DNA of 64,000 nucleotides from Manis javanica (Eukaryota; Chordata; Mammalia; Pholidota; Manidae): contig NC_133158.1 of NCBI RefSeq assembly GCF_040802235.1, positions 42,908,001 to 42,972,000 on the forward strand, written 5' to 3'. The stretch's first letter is position 1; the number at the start of each line of letters is the position of its first letter. Below the pieces are notes generated by a model that saw only the letters and a program-made list of their open reading frames with translations, was not told the origin of the DNA and did not search any database. Both the position numbers and the translations under genes were made by a program. Of this stretch, positions 53,380-64,000 are shown piece by piece.

Positions 53380-56100
53380 AATTCCGACCCGTTGGGCTAC
53401 GTGAGAACAAAATGAATTAACACCGAAGACATGGATGGGTGAGTGCCCGGTGGCGTCAGTGCCGAGGCAGCATGAGATCCCGGGCACATGGGGGGCGCCT
53501 TCCCACAGGGCAGGTTCTCCGAGGTGCCTGCTCTGCGTGCTGCCTTTGCCCACAGCAACTTGGTAGATAAAATAGGAGACACAGTGGAAAAGGCCAGTGT
53601 GTCTCCCGGAGGCTGACACATGGGGCGTGGTGCCAGCAGGCTGCGGACCAGCCCAGCGAGTGAAGGCAAACAGTCAGCTTCCTGGGGACCTGCCCGACTG
53701 GTCCCCACACCTTCCTGAGCATCACCCAGGAGCTGGCCAGAGGCGGTGAGTGGAAGGTTCTGTTTGCTGTGATGTGTTTGAGGAAGCCGCCCTCTGAGGC
53801 AGCCCCTCTGCTGAGTTGGCAAATACATCCGTGCCCCTCTCTCCCGTGGCCCCTATGAGAGCCAGAGGGGAACTAGTACCCTCGTTCTACTGCTGGGGGC
53901 CCTGAGGCTCTCACTCAAGCTTGCTGTTGCTGCAACATTGCCTGGACCTGACGCCAGGGGGGCATACGTGGGTCTCCTGTGCAGACAAGCGGGACATTGA
54001 GGATGCGCGTGGGAAGGGGCATGGGGACTACGGTGCTGGAGGAGTAGTGGGGACAGGCCGTCCCTCCTGCAAGAAGCCACACCGGCTGGAGGCGGGGTGG
54101 GGGGTGCAGGGTGGGAGAGGGGGAGGTTGGCACGGCTGGACTTCCTGGTGTGAAAGACTCAGACTGTGGCTGTCTGCAGCTGAAAGCCCGGAGGCCCATG
54201 TGCTCTGATTTGCGGGGGGCGCCTCCATGTTGCCTCCAAAGGTGGCTCCCCAAGGGCCAGATGCCAAACCCCAAAGCTCTCAGGATCCCCATGGCCTTCC
54301 GTCTTGGCCACTTGGGGACTGACTCAACCTCACGAATGGCCTGCCCTGATTTTTGTCTCCTGGGCCCAGTTCATTTCGTGTGGTTCCCCCCAGGACAGGC
54401 CATGGCCCCAGCAGGAAGTCTGCCAGGCCGGAGCGGTGGGGGTGGGGGTGGGGGAGTGGGTGTTTGTGGCTTTGCTGATGGATACAGCTGAGGTCATGGA
54501 ACAAGTGTCTCCCTCAACAGGAAATGCGAGATGAGTGACTTGCTTGAAGTTCAAGCGCAATTATTAGTGAGCAATCCGCTAAGACAGGCTAACAGAACAG
54601 CCCCAGGGCTCCACAGCAGTGAAGGGGGTGGGCCAGAGAAGCCTGGCTGCCTGGTCAGAGGAGACACAGAAAAGGGAAGGGGAACCATCTGCAAGACACC
54701 TGTGTGTCCCCATCAGCCCGGGAAAGAGGCAGGGGTGCTGGGAAGAGCCAGGAAGGGAGGAACAAGGACACCCAGACCACCTCCGGGTGCCAAGAGTGCC
54801 GTGTCTACTTGTAGAGCATCCTCATACTAGGCCGTGCAGAAATCTGGGCACCGGATGGAACTCGGGCATCTGCAGAGGCAAGTGAAATGGGAATCAAGAT
54901 CTTGTGACAGATGAGGAATTCTAAGCACACAGGAATTTTGCAACCGATGAGCTGCAGAGGACCTACCAGGTGGGCTCGCATGCCGGGCCGCATTTCCCCA
55001 GCCCACGTGCATTTCCAGTGAAATATCCCACGGTGGAAAAATGAACTTCGCAAATTGATAACTTGGAAAGAAAGGAAAGAAACCTCGTTTTAGGAAGCTG
55101 GTATTTGTTGACCCAGTCCTGCAGGCACATTATCGCAGTCTTCCCAAATCCCCTGAGCTGGGAGCTTCAGTGGCCGAATTTAGGAAAGAGTCAGCAGAGG
55201 ACAGAGAAGAAACTTGTCCATGTGGCAGTTAGAGGTGGAGAAAGGACCCCAAATCCACTCTCACAGAAGCCCAAATCTCTAAATGTACACCCAGTTTGGA
55301 GCAGTTGAAATCTGGGCGATTTCTAATTTACCTTGTATGCCGAGACCTGGCTGCTGCACTGCTGGGAGGTGATGTGACAGTGGTCACAGCTGTGGCACAT
55401 TGTGGAGAGTCACCCTCAGCTCAGTAGCTGTCGCAAGTCTCAGAAAATGGATTCATCATTGTGCTTGGAAGTTTCAGAGTGGAGACTAACTGTGGGCATA
55501 TCGTGCCCATTGGTGACTGGCCTGGTCAAGGCTGTCCTCTGCTGGAGGGGCTGGTCAATGACAGGAGCCCTAGAGCCCCTCAGGGGACACCCAGCCAGTG
55601 GCCTTTGTAACTCGGGGACCATGAGCTCCCTTGGAAGTGACCGATGGCCCAGGTAGGACCAGGCGTGTCACTTGGACATCCCTCTGCAGAAGCTCAAGGC
55701 CAGAGCTAGGCTTCCTACAAGCAGAGGGTGCCTGGGAGAGAAGAGGAGGTAGAAGAGGAACATGTGAGTGGCCTGCGAGGAAGGACAAAGACGAGTCCAG
55801 CCTGCTGGTCAGAGCCTACCAGGTTCGAGGCAGACGGTGTGGCTCCTATACCCGCCTGCAGCCGGGGCAGCCCGGGAGCAGTGATGAGGCAGAAGCGGGT
55901 CACCTTGCTGCATGCTCAGATGGGACTCTTCAGCGCTTCTCCTCCCAGTGGTGCCCCGTAGGTAGGCAGTTGGCTGTCAATCCCAGACTCATGTGTCGCC
56001 AGGATGCCCTCTCCCGCTCCTGGCTTGGTCAACCCCACTATCCCTCATGGAGACCACTGCTTTGGGTAAACCTGTCTCCTCAACTGTGAGCACACCTTTA
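53380..56100. other. Intergenic stretch with two G-quadruplex-type motifs
   Basis: No gene or interspersed repeat is recognised. G-run clusters at 54094-54123 and 54438-54460 are listed among the findings. Confidence 0.45.
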
Positions 56101-56114
56101 CCTCACTCCATCCC

Positions 56115-56260
56115 TGGCCCTGGCCTTGGGCAAGTTAGTGAACTCCAGGGTGCCTCAGTCTCCTCCTCCGGTGGTTATGAGTCTTGAGTGAGTTCATGTG
56201 TGTGCAGAAGACCTTGCACAGTTAGCATTGCATACACGTTGGCCACTTGCACAATTGCTG
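56115..56260 (+). mobile_element. MIR SINE, sense
   Basis: CCTTGGGCAAGTTAGTGAAC, GTGCCTCAGTCTCCTCCTCC and the following TGAGTGAGTTCATG fit the MIR core. Confidence 0.6.
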
Positions 56261-56769
56261 TTGTTTTTCTGGCCACACTGGAGCCAGCAAGCTATTCGAA
56301 CTCTTATTGAATCATGTCACCTTCTGCTTTTAAATCCATAAAGAATTATTCTCTAAGTAGTGCTGTGCAAGGATTGGGTTAGCTCGTCCCTGATAACTGA
56401 GACCAAAATAGTCTTTCTGTGGATGTAAGAGATAAGCGTAAGAATGATTTTTGTAAAAATGGAGGGAAAAATATTTAATTGATCTCAGTTGTGGGAAGGA
56501 ATTGCAAGCATAAAATTAATTGGAGGAACCATAAGTGAAGATACAAGTATGTTTGTCTACATAAAATAAGTATCTCCTGGAATAAAAATCACGCAAAATA
56601 AAAATAAGTGGTAAACGTTGCAATGATATCTGCATAAATAAGGCAAGAAAGGGTTGAACTCCTTAATGTATAGAAGGGCTCTTATAATATGAAAACTATA
56701 CTCCACTAAAAAATGGTCAAAAAACACACAATCTGAACATAAAACATTAAGGTCTAAGGGCTCTGATAA

Positions 56770-56990
56770 CGGTAATGGCAATGTTTATGGAGCACTTGGG
56801 TCCCAGGCACTGAGCTGTTATCTGCACACATGTCTTTATTCAGTCCTCTGAAGGGCTCCAGGAGGTGAGCCTCAGTCCAACTCCCTATTTGCTGCTGGTC
56901 GCAGAGGCTCAGAGGGGTTATGGAATTCCCCCCACTACACCAACAGAGCCAAGATTTGAGCCCATCTTGGACTCTGAAGCCATTACCCAC
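56770..56990 (-). mobile_element. MIR SINE, antisense
   Basis: TTTATGGAGCACTTGGGTCC with CAGGCACTGAGC, TCAGTCCTCTGAAGGGCTCC, CAGAGGCTCAGAGGGGTTAT and GAGCCAAGATTTGAGCCCAT follow the reverse MIR order over most of its length. Confidence 0.75.
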
Positions 56991-56999
56991 TACACTATT

Positions 57000-59960
57000 T
57001 AAATACTCATAAAAAATGAGCTTATTTTGAAAAACTCAGTCTAACAGTCAAAGAAATGCAAAGGTGGGGGGTCAGACCCCTCCAGACAGAATGCAAGGTG
57101 AGCAAGGACCAGAGGCGAGAAAGCCTGGTGTCCTGGGGTTGGGGGAGGGCAGCTGCCCAGGGCAGAGGTGGAAGGTGGGTGTGGAAATGCAGAAGGGCTG
57201 ACCGGGTAACCAATCAGACTTTCCCGCAATAAGGAAATATCAAGGACTTCGTAAAGCCTCCTACCCCCATTATAAAAATAATAAATTTTGAAGGTAGACA
57301 ATTTGGAAAACACAGAATATAGTAACAGGAAGACACAGATTGCTGCCATCTCACCAGCTTGGTGAAAGCGTTCATCACTGCTGGATGAATGTGCTGGCAG
57401 CATGCTTTTCTAGGCTATAGATGGGTGGGCAGATACTTTCCCCAAGAAATTACTGGAGCTTTTAATATATTATGACATCCATAATTCTTTATGATTCTGT
57501 CTCCCTTTACAGTGTGGACTGTGTCATACTGACCTTTGGATTCCAAGTATCAAGCAAGTGCCTGTTGACAGACGGTGGATGGACAGATGGGAGCCTCCTC
57601 TGTGAAGTCCTCTCTGCACAGTGCCGGGTGCCCCCTGTATGCACGGGTGGCCTGGTAGAGAGCACACCAGGCGGAGGGAAGGCTCTGCCACCCGTCGGAT
57701 GGGCAGCCTGGGAGAGGCATTTCACTCTGCCAAGCCGCGGTTCCCTCATCTGCAGATGGTGCGAGACTGCCTCTACAAGCAGATGTGGGGGCCCCTGGAA
57801 CCCCAGCATTGTTATAAAGATCATTGTGAGCTGAAGACATTGGAGATTCAAGAGATGCAGAGAGAAGCCTCCGTGGAGCTTCCCTTACCTGACTAAAGGC
57901 AACAATTTCCGAGAAATGGGGCCACTACCCACATCCTCTCTGGGGGAGCGCTGTAGCCCTGAGGAAGACAGAAAGCCTCTCCTACCTGCTTCAACAGACA
58001 TTATCGCAAATTTGCTGTCTCTTCTGCTAAAAGGTCATTTGTTTTTCCTAGAGAAACCTGTATGTTTTTCCCATAGAAAAAGAAACTCAGAGGAGCTGTT
58101 TCTTCCTCCTTCCTTTCCCTACTAAGTCAGATGTATAAGCCTTTAACTGTGACCATAGGATGGCCAGCTACTTTCTCTCCCATTAATGAGTGTGTCAGTT
58201 TAATTTTCAGGCCTCAAGAACAGAATGTAACAGTGCAGTGAAGTAGATTTTGCTCCCCTATGCAATGGCCAGACCATTCGCGACAGGAGAGAGTGATCCA
58301 CAACTTCGGCAGCAGTCATTCCAGGGTGGTCAGTGAGTGCCAGCTTCCCTGACTTTTGTCCTCATTTCTAATCTAGGATCAACCAGAGAAAGTCAAATAT
58401 GCCCTGTTAACCCCCCACATAGGCTGCCCCACTTCCAGTGAGCCCGCCGGTCCCATCTTCCCCAGGCCAACAGCCTCCAGTCAGGGCACACCTGAGCCCC
58501 CTCTTTTTCTCCCGCTGTAATGCTTTCCCGCTCTGCCTGCCTGTGAGTCTGCCCGGCACGAGGAAGGGGGGTCTGGCTCCCCTTGGATGGGAAGCCTTTG
58601 CTTGCTCTCCTCTGGGTGGCTCCGTTTACTCCCACGAAGAGGACAGTAGTCGCTTCATACATGTCAGGCTCTTGACAGCAGCCACTCTCCTGCTTTGGGG
58701 CAAGGACACTTCTGACAGGTGCCTCCCCACCCTGTGGAGAAGGTCTGGCAGAGGTAAATATTCCTGCAGATGCTTTTCCATCAGATGCTGTTTCTCATCA
58801 ACAGAGAAACAGTGAAGAGCCTTTACTCTTCAAGAAAATACAAGCATTCACAGGCTTGGGCTCCAGACTGGAGCTGGGCTCACATCCCACCATCCAATCT
58901 ACAACCTTAGCCAGATGTGCCTCTTGATGCTGGAACAGGATCTGTGTGGCCTGGAAGAAGGCAGGCAGAGGTTTGACTGAGCACAGAGCAGGGCTGAGTA
59001 AACGCAGGCGGCTGTTACTCACTGTTCCCAGGTCTGGAGGATAGTCCCTCCTGCACCACCCCTGGGCAAGGCGGTGGCCCCAGGCTAGGGCAGAGCTGGG
59101 AAAGGCATTTTGAGAGCTGTGTGGTGGGTGCTGGAGGAGTGGGACGGATGGTGCCGTCTGCCCACATCAGACAGGAAGGGAGCCGCCAGCTCTTGCCCAA
59201 GGGACGGGCTAGGGGAGGAAGCAGACAGGGGTCCTTGGAAAGGTCAAGGTTCCTGAGCAGAGCCCCCCACTGCCTGGGTGTTCTGGGAGGGCCTGGGGTG
59301 GATGCTGCCCGCAGACTAGCGATGGTCCTACTACTGTGGGGTGGTCTGTGCCCAGGACGGCTGAGCTTTGCACCTGGCCTGATGCAAACATTCGCTGGTG
59401 TGAGCTTTGCCTCTGTGAGCTTTGCCTCTGTGAGCAGAAGGCACAGTCGCTGCCTGTGCTGCCCAGGGAGCTGGTGGGTGTGGAGAAGTGGGAAACCATG
59501 GTGGGGAAATGGCTTGTGGGGTAAGATCTTTGCTGAAGCCCAGGTCGGGGCCCTTTGCTCTCCAAAGATGTGGGCATGGCGTCTCAGAGAGTGACAGGTG
59601 CAGACAGCCCATCACTGAGCCTGAGGGCTCCGGCAGGCTGCCTGCGTCTCGTATTCCCCTGACTTTCAACAAAGTGCCCTTTTGGAAAGGCATCTGGCAC
59701 CGAGTAACACTCCAACCTATTATTTGAATTTTTATCCTGCCAGAGGCCACAGAGCAGGGACTGTTCACGCTGCTTACAGGGGAGGGGCCCAGGTGTGGGG
59801 GCTCAGTTACTTTTTCTAAGACTTATTGTCAGCAAAGGGGAAAAATGGCTTCAGACCTGGATTGAAAGGATTCCACCATCTCGCCATTAGTCCACCCTTG
59901 CCGGTGGATAAAGCTTTACCTCCATCAGGTGCCTGTTAGAACTCGATGTTCAAAGCACGA
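57000..59960. other. Intergenic stretch; small 15-bp tandem repeat at 59401-59435
   Basis: No gene is recognised. At 59401-59435 the unit TGAGCTTTGCCTCTG occurs 2.3 times without change. Confidence 0.45.
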
Positions 59961-59965
59961 CCACT

Positions 59966-60400
59966 GGATTAGTTTCCTGTGGCTGCTGTAACAAAACACC
60001 AGTTAGTGGCTTAAAATAACACACCTTTCTTCTCTCACAGTTCTGGAGCTAGGAGTCTAGAATGAGTCTTGAAGGGGCTAAAACCCAGGTGTTGGCAGAG
60101 CTGGTTCCTTCTGGAGGCTCTGGGTGAGGATTCTTGCCTCTTGCAGCTTCTAGAAGCTCCTATCTGCCTCTCCAGTCTCTGCTTCTGTAGTCACACCACC
60201 TTCTTCAGAGGCTGGCCTTCCTGCCTCCCTCCTGTGAGGACCATTGTGATGACCTGGGGTGCACCTGGGGAGTCCAGGACACTTCCCATCTCAAAGTCCT
60301 TAACTGAATCTCACCTGTTTTAAAGTCCTTGCTGCCCTGGATGGGCACAAATGTGCAGGTCTGGGGACAATGGTGGGGGCACATCATTCTGTCTTCTGCC
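59966..60400 (-). mobile_element. MaLR-type solo LTR, antisense
   Basis: GGATTAGTTTCCTGTGGCTG, TTCTCTCACAGTTCTGGAGC, GTGTTGGCAGAGCTGGTTCC and CTTAACTGAATCTCACCTGT follow the same order as the LTR at 50.6 kb and the reverse of that at 46.2 kb. Confidence 0.75.
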
Positions 60401-60409
60401 CCCACAGAG

Positions 60410-62395
60410 CGAGGAGAATAGCAACAGGGCTGACAGGGGCCAAACCACTGGAGTGCAGATGCAGCCATGGAGCGTGGCGTACAGTCGTGCCCACGGGTCT
60501 CCAGAATAGCTCCTTAACAAGTGGAAACTTAGGCCAAAAGAGGCCCCTTTCTGCATCATTGGACGAAGGGTGACGTTCAAGTCTGAATGCAGGACAACTT
60601 TGCCTAGACCTGAATCCAAACAGATGTGTCATCACAGCAGGACAGAAAGAGCACATCTCTCGGTGTGTTCTACCGTGGAGGCCAAGGGCCTGGAGTGGGT
60701 CTGAGAGCAGAGGCCAGTACCTCTGCGGGTTTCTCGTGGCATCCTCCAGGTCTCTGGCTTTCTGAACACCCCCCTGGCTCAGGTACAAAATCGGGAGGAT
60801 GCTCGCTGGCAGGTCTGTTGGCAGTGTCTCCCCAACACCTCCTGTTCGAGGTAGACCTGTGTCTGGGCTGTCCTGAGACTGCGGCTGGACAAGTGTCTCT
60901 GCACAGGATGTGCGTGGGCCACGGGAGCAGGTATTTCAAGATGGATGAGAAACGTGCGGCTCTGGTGGACAAACATGCTGCTGATGTCCTCTGGATATTG
61001 AGAGGTTCTTCCAATGGGGAGGGTGCATTTGCCCCGATCCATTCACATTTAGAAGTAGGGGGATGCCCCTTCCAACCTGGGTCATAGCATATCTCTGGGC
61101 AGGAAGTGGGGTCACCATGTTCACGTCAGGTGCCATGGGAAGCAGCACCAAAGAATGGGGGGCAGGGGTTGGGGAGAAAGGAAATGAGGAGTTGTGCGGG
61201 ATGACCTGCTCCCCAGAATAATCAAATAATAATAATAAAAGAATCCACATTTAAAATATCTGGGGTGTGGCAATAGTCTCTGCCTGCTAGTTAGGAGGCT
61301 GCTGTTTATCGAAATATCAGATCGAGTTCATTTTAAACCATGAGAAGGAAACAAAGGAGAAAGCAGACATTTTAAAGCATGGACAAGAGCTGTCTCCGTG
61401 GAACTTCTCATGCTTCACTGTGATGCCCACCCTTCAGGAGAGGGTGCTAAAACCTAGGCACCGTGGGGTCCAGTGATGATGAAAGCATACAAGCGAAGGT
61501 TCACCCTAGTTTAGTTTAATGGGTGAGTTTGGGGGCTCTTTTTTAAGACTGTGCACTTATGCTTTAGTCAGGTGGAAAAGTGAGCCATTCCAGGTCTGAC
61601 CCCTGCCATCATCTGTCACAGCTGCCACACGGGGCACCTGGTGTCCAGGATGGTGCCTCTGACACCAGCCGGTGCCTCCTCTCCTGGGCTCTGCTGGGGC
61701 CTGGGTGTGGCATGCATGTCAGATGCTCTGCCCTTGGAGAAATTAGTGTGAGCAAGCTTGTACAGGGACTTGCAAGGGGGCCAGGGAGTGTCAGCAAGTG
61801 GCAGTGTTTCCATGTGTGCTTAACACCTGGGGAGGTTGGACGATGTCACCAGCCATCTTTTTTTGGCTTGACCTTCTTTTAAAAAATCATTTAACAACTG
61901 GAAGCTCTTGCTCCCATGTGCCCACTTTGCTGCAATTGAACACCACTGTCCCCTTCCCAGGTGGCTTTCCAGCCCCCTGTAGTCCTGCACGCCCACCCCC
62001 TCATCGGTGCCATCCCTGGGGCCATGAATGCGTTTCATTCTTCAGACAAGATGAAAATTGTCCTCAATTCCGAAATCCAAATTGAACAGAAAAGCTTTTC
62101 CTGTAGCTAACTTATTTGATGGCAAAATGTGATGTGACATGTGACTCATTTGGTAGCAGTTTCTGACCTGAAATGGCTATAGAAATGTTATTTATATCAC
62201 TTACTGATCCCTTGCAGGGTGAAGGCTCTATGGTCTGGTGAAGGAATTTTAATAGTGCGCTGAGGGGTTGGGGACTGTCTGGTAGATGTGCCACTTTAAC
62301 TTTCCTGAAATGCAGAGGATCTGGGCACCTCTCCCTTCCACGTGTGGATGGGTGTGGCAGTGCAGTAGTTGTCCTCGGGACAGCTTTTAGGGGAG
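60410..62395. other. Intergenic stretch with no recognised gene or repeat
   Basis: Includes an A-rich run (AATAATAATAAAAG) near 61225. No coding support. Confidence 0.45.
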
Positions 62396-62399
62396 TGAC

Positions 62400-62540
62400 T
62401 TTAAGTACCTCCATTTTACAGATGGGGAAATTGAGGCAAGCAGAGCTAAGTAGGTTGCCTAAGCACCTGTGGCACAGCCGCGGTTTGAGTTCAGTTGTGT
62501 CCTGGGTCCATGCTCTTAACCAACATGCCACAGTGCCTCT
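62400..62540 (-). mobile_element. MIR SINE, antisense
   Basis: CCATTTTACAGATGGGGAAA with TTGAGGCAAGC, CAGCCGCGGTTTGAGTTCAG and CCATGCTCTTAACCAACATG follow the reverse MIR order. Confidence 0.75.
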
Positions 62541-62544
62541 GCAC

Positions 62545-63905
62545 ACCCGACCTCAACAAAACATCATGCCCAGTTCTTGCTGGGGCCCCTGTTGAGAGGG
62601 TTTCCCAGGGATCCCGGCCAGGCGAGGGAAGGTGCTGCCCGAGTCCAGCTGATTCCTGAGAGGCACAGGGACTCTGGATGAATCGCCTGTCAGAGGACAC
62701 CCAAGGTGTGTGCCAAATCTGGGAGAGGATCCTTCCACTCAGGTGAGCTGGCAGGGAGGTGAAGTCATGAAGGGCATTCACTGGACTCAGCAGAAGCATA
62801 AAATAGCAAGGCTCAGGCATTGCATGTGGCCGGATGAGTAATGCCAGCCTGTGGCCCGGCAGATTCCGCAGCCTCACTGAGCCGCTGTGCCTCCACACCA
62901 ATGGCCATCATGACACCCACCCCCATGCTCCTGAGGACAAGGTAAGCAGTGTACAGACCCCCTGAGAGCAGCTCCTCCCTCTTCCTCAGCCCTTTGGGGA
63001 GACTGGCCCTGCCATTACGGCTGCCCTTGCCCCCCTGGCTCATGGTTACCAATCTGAGTAGGTGAGCTAAGGCAGCCAGAGGGCTCCCCTTGTCTTCCTG
63101 GCAGATTTGTCTCCAAGCATTATAAATGGCGTCCTTCCGCCTCCTTCATTTCCCAGTTTCCCTGGCCGTGGCCAAGATGGGGTGGTGTCCCTCTCCCTGT
63201 ATAGGCCACAAAGCATCAGCCCTCGGCTGCAACCTGCCCCCCACACTCCTTTGCATTCATGCCTCTGAAAATAGGATCAATTCATGGTTTTGATGAGGGT
63301 GGTGCCTGGACAGGTAAAATCCCCCGATCTGGGTAGATTCAGCAATGAGAAAGTACTCCCACTCCAGATCTAAAAGGATTGAGGCTGCCAGGCAGTGAAA
63401 CTGTCACTGAAGACAGCAAGTGACCCAGGGAGGGCAGAGCAGTGAGTGGGACCCCGGCACCCAGAAGTGCAGCAGGTGGGTGGAAGGGGCACCCCAACGT
63501 GCAGGGTGGCTCCCAGCCCAGCCAGGAAGCTCTCAGAATGTGAACTGGCAATTACTGAGACCCTCCACGCTCCACAAGGTGGCCCTGGGTTGGAGGACTG
63601 AGAATCCACTAGGTGAATGAGGGGCTGACCAGGGTCTCTAATGGGAAAGAACCAACCCTCCCTGGGTGCATCCGGTGGACACGCTCTGTGTGAAGGGGCC
63701 TCATTGCGCCCTTGCTCTTTCCTGGTCTGGTAAATGGGTCATGAACCCGTGCCTCCCTCTCCCACGTCCCCCTTTCTCTGCCCCTCTCTTTCTTGGCTCT
63801 CTCCTAGAACATGAGTTTAGGGAAGACACAAAACACTTCCCTGGTGACCTGGGGGAGGGCAGCTGGGAGGCTGGAGGTCAGGGTGGCAGGGGAGTTTTCA
63901 TCTTT
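62545..63905. other. Intergenic stretch with no recognised gene or repeat
   Basis: Unique-looking sequence up to an antisense L1 at the window edge. Confidence 0.45.
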
Positions 63906-63907
63906 TG

Positions 63908-64000
63908 AATTATAAACCTTTTTTTATTGTAGTAAAATATACGTTACATAAAATGTACTATTTTAAGTGTGCAGTTCGGTGGTCTAAGTATGTTCACGTT
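63908..64000 (-). mobile_element. Antisense L1 3' end, running off the window
   Basis: Begins with a TTTTTTTATTGTAGTAAAAT tail, then ACGTTACATAAAATGTAC and TTTAAGTGTGCAGTTCGG, the same L1 3' end seen at 15.9 kb. It continues past the window end. Confidence 0.75.

Overview
The window is mammalian nuclear DNA. It has short coding exons with GT-AG introns, a long 3' untranslated region ending in AATAAA, and a background of old eutherian repeats (L1, HAL1, L2, MIR, MaLR LTRs). No bacterial-style operon, CRISPR array or other prokaryotic system is present. The L1 3' ends have the form I associate with Laurasiatheria. I see no Alu, rodent B1/B2, carnivore tRNA-Lys SINE, ruminant Bov-tA or equine ERE. 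One recent insertion carries a short retroposon-like head that I recall, unverified, as common in pangolins. A SINE-poor laurasiatherian such as a pangolin is therefore my best guess, but only an inference.

The only protein-coding gene I can support is RIPK4 (receptor-interacting serine/threonine kinase 4, also DIK/PKK), on the + strand. Exons 2 to 8 are at 8801-9092, 13899-14047, 15507-15556, 17797-17955, 18800-18906, 20211-20472 and 22286-23445 (stop at 23443-23445). The 3' UTR runs to about 24772. All splice phases agree and the reading frame is intact. Exon 1 (start codon, glycine-rich loop, ATP-binding lysine) lies upstream of base 1. The CpG-rich first ~110 bases suggest the promoter CpG island is close. 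Exons 2-5 encode most of the kinase domain, exons 6-7 the intermediate segment with two Asp residues reported in human RIPK4 as caspase sites, and exon 8 the whole ankyrin array.

From 24.8 kb to the end (39 kb) I find no gene. In human, the side of RIPK4 towards TMPRSS2 is likewise gene-poor. This part is mainly decayed repeats: antisense L1 (25.1-26.3 and about 30.1-30.6 kb), HAL1 (29.3-29.65 and 48.6-49.85 kb), sense L1 3' ends (32.2 and 37.4 kb), MaLR-type LTRs (38.3, 46.2, 50.6 and 60.0 kb), two copies of an inverted-repeat element (36.7 and 42.7 kb), and MIR/L2 pieces. Between these are unique stretches with no recognised content.

The signals most worth a second look are a 447-bp chimeric retrotransposon at 50991-51437 inside an LTR, bounded by one perfect 16-bp target-site duplication; a perfect RFX X-box beside a homeodomain-type AT-rich cluster near 40.0 kb; a p53/p63-type half-site pair in RIPK4 intron 1; and a ~75-80 bp segment shared by two places 4.7 kb apart. 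I did not find a new biological system here.
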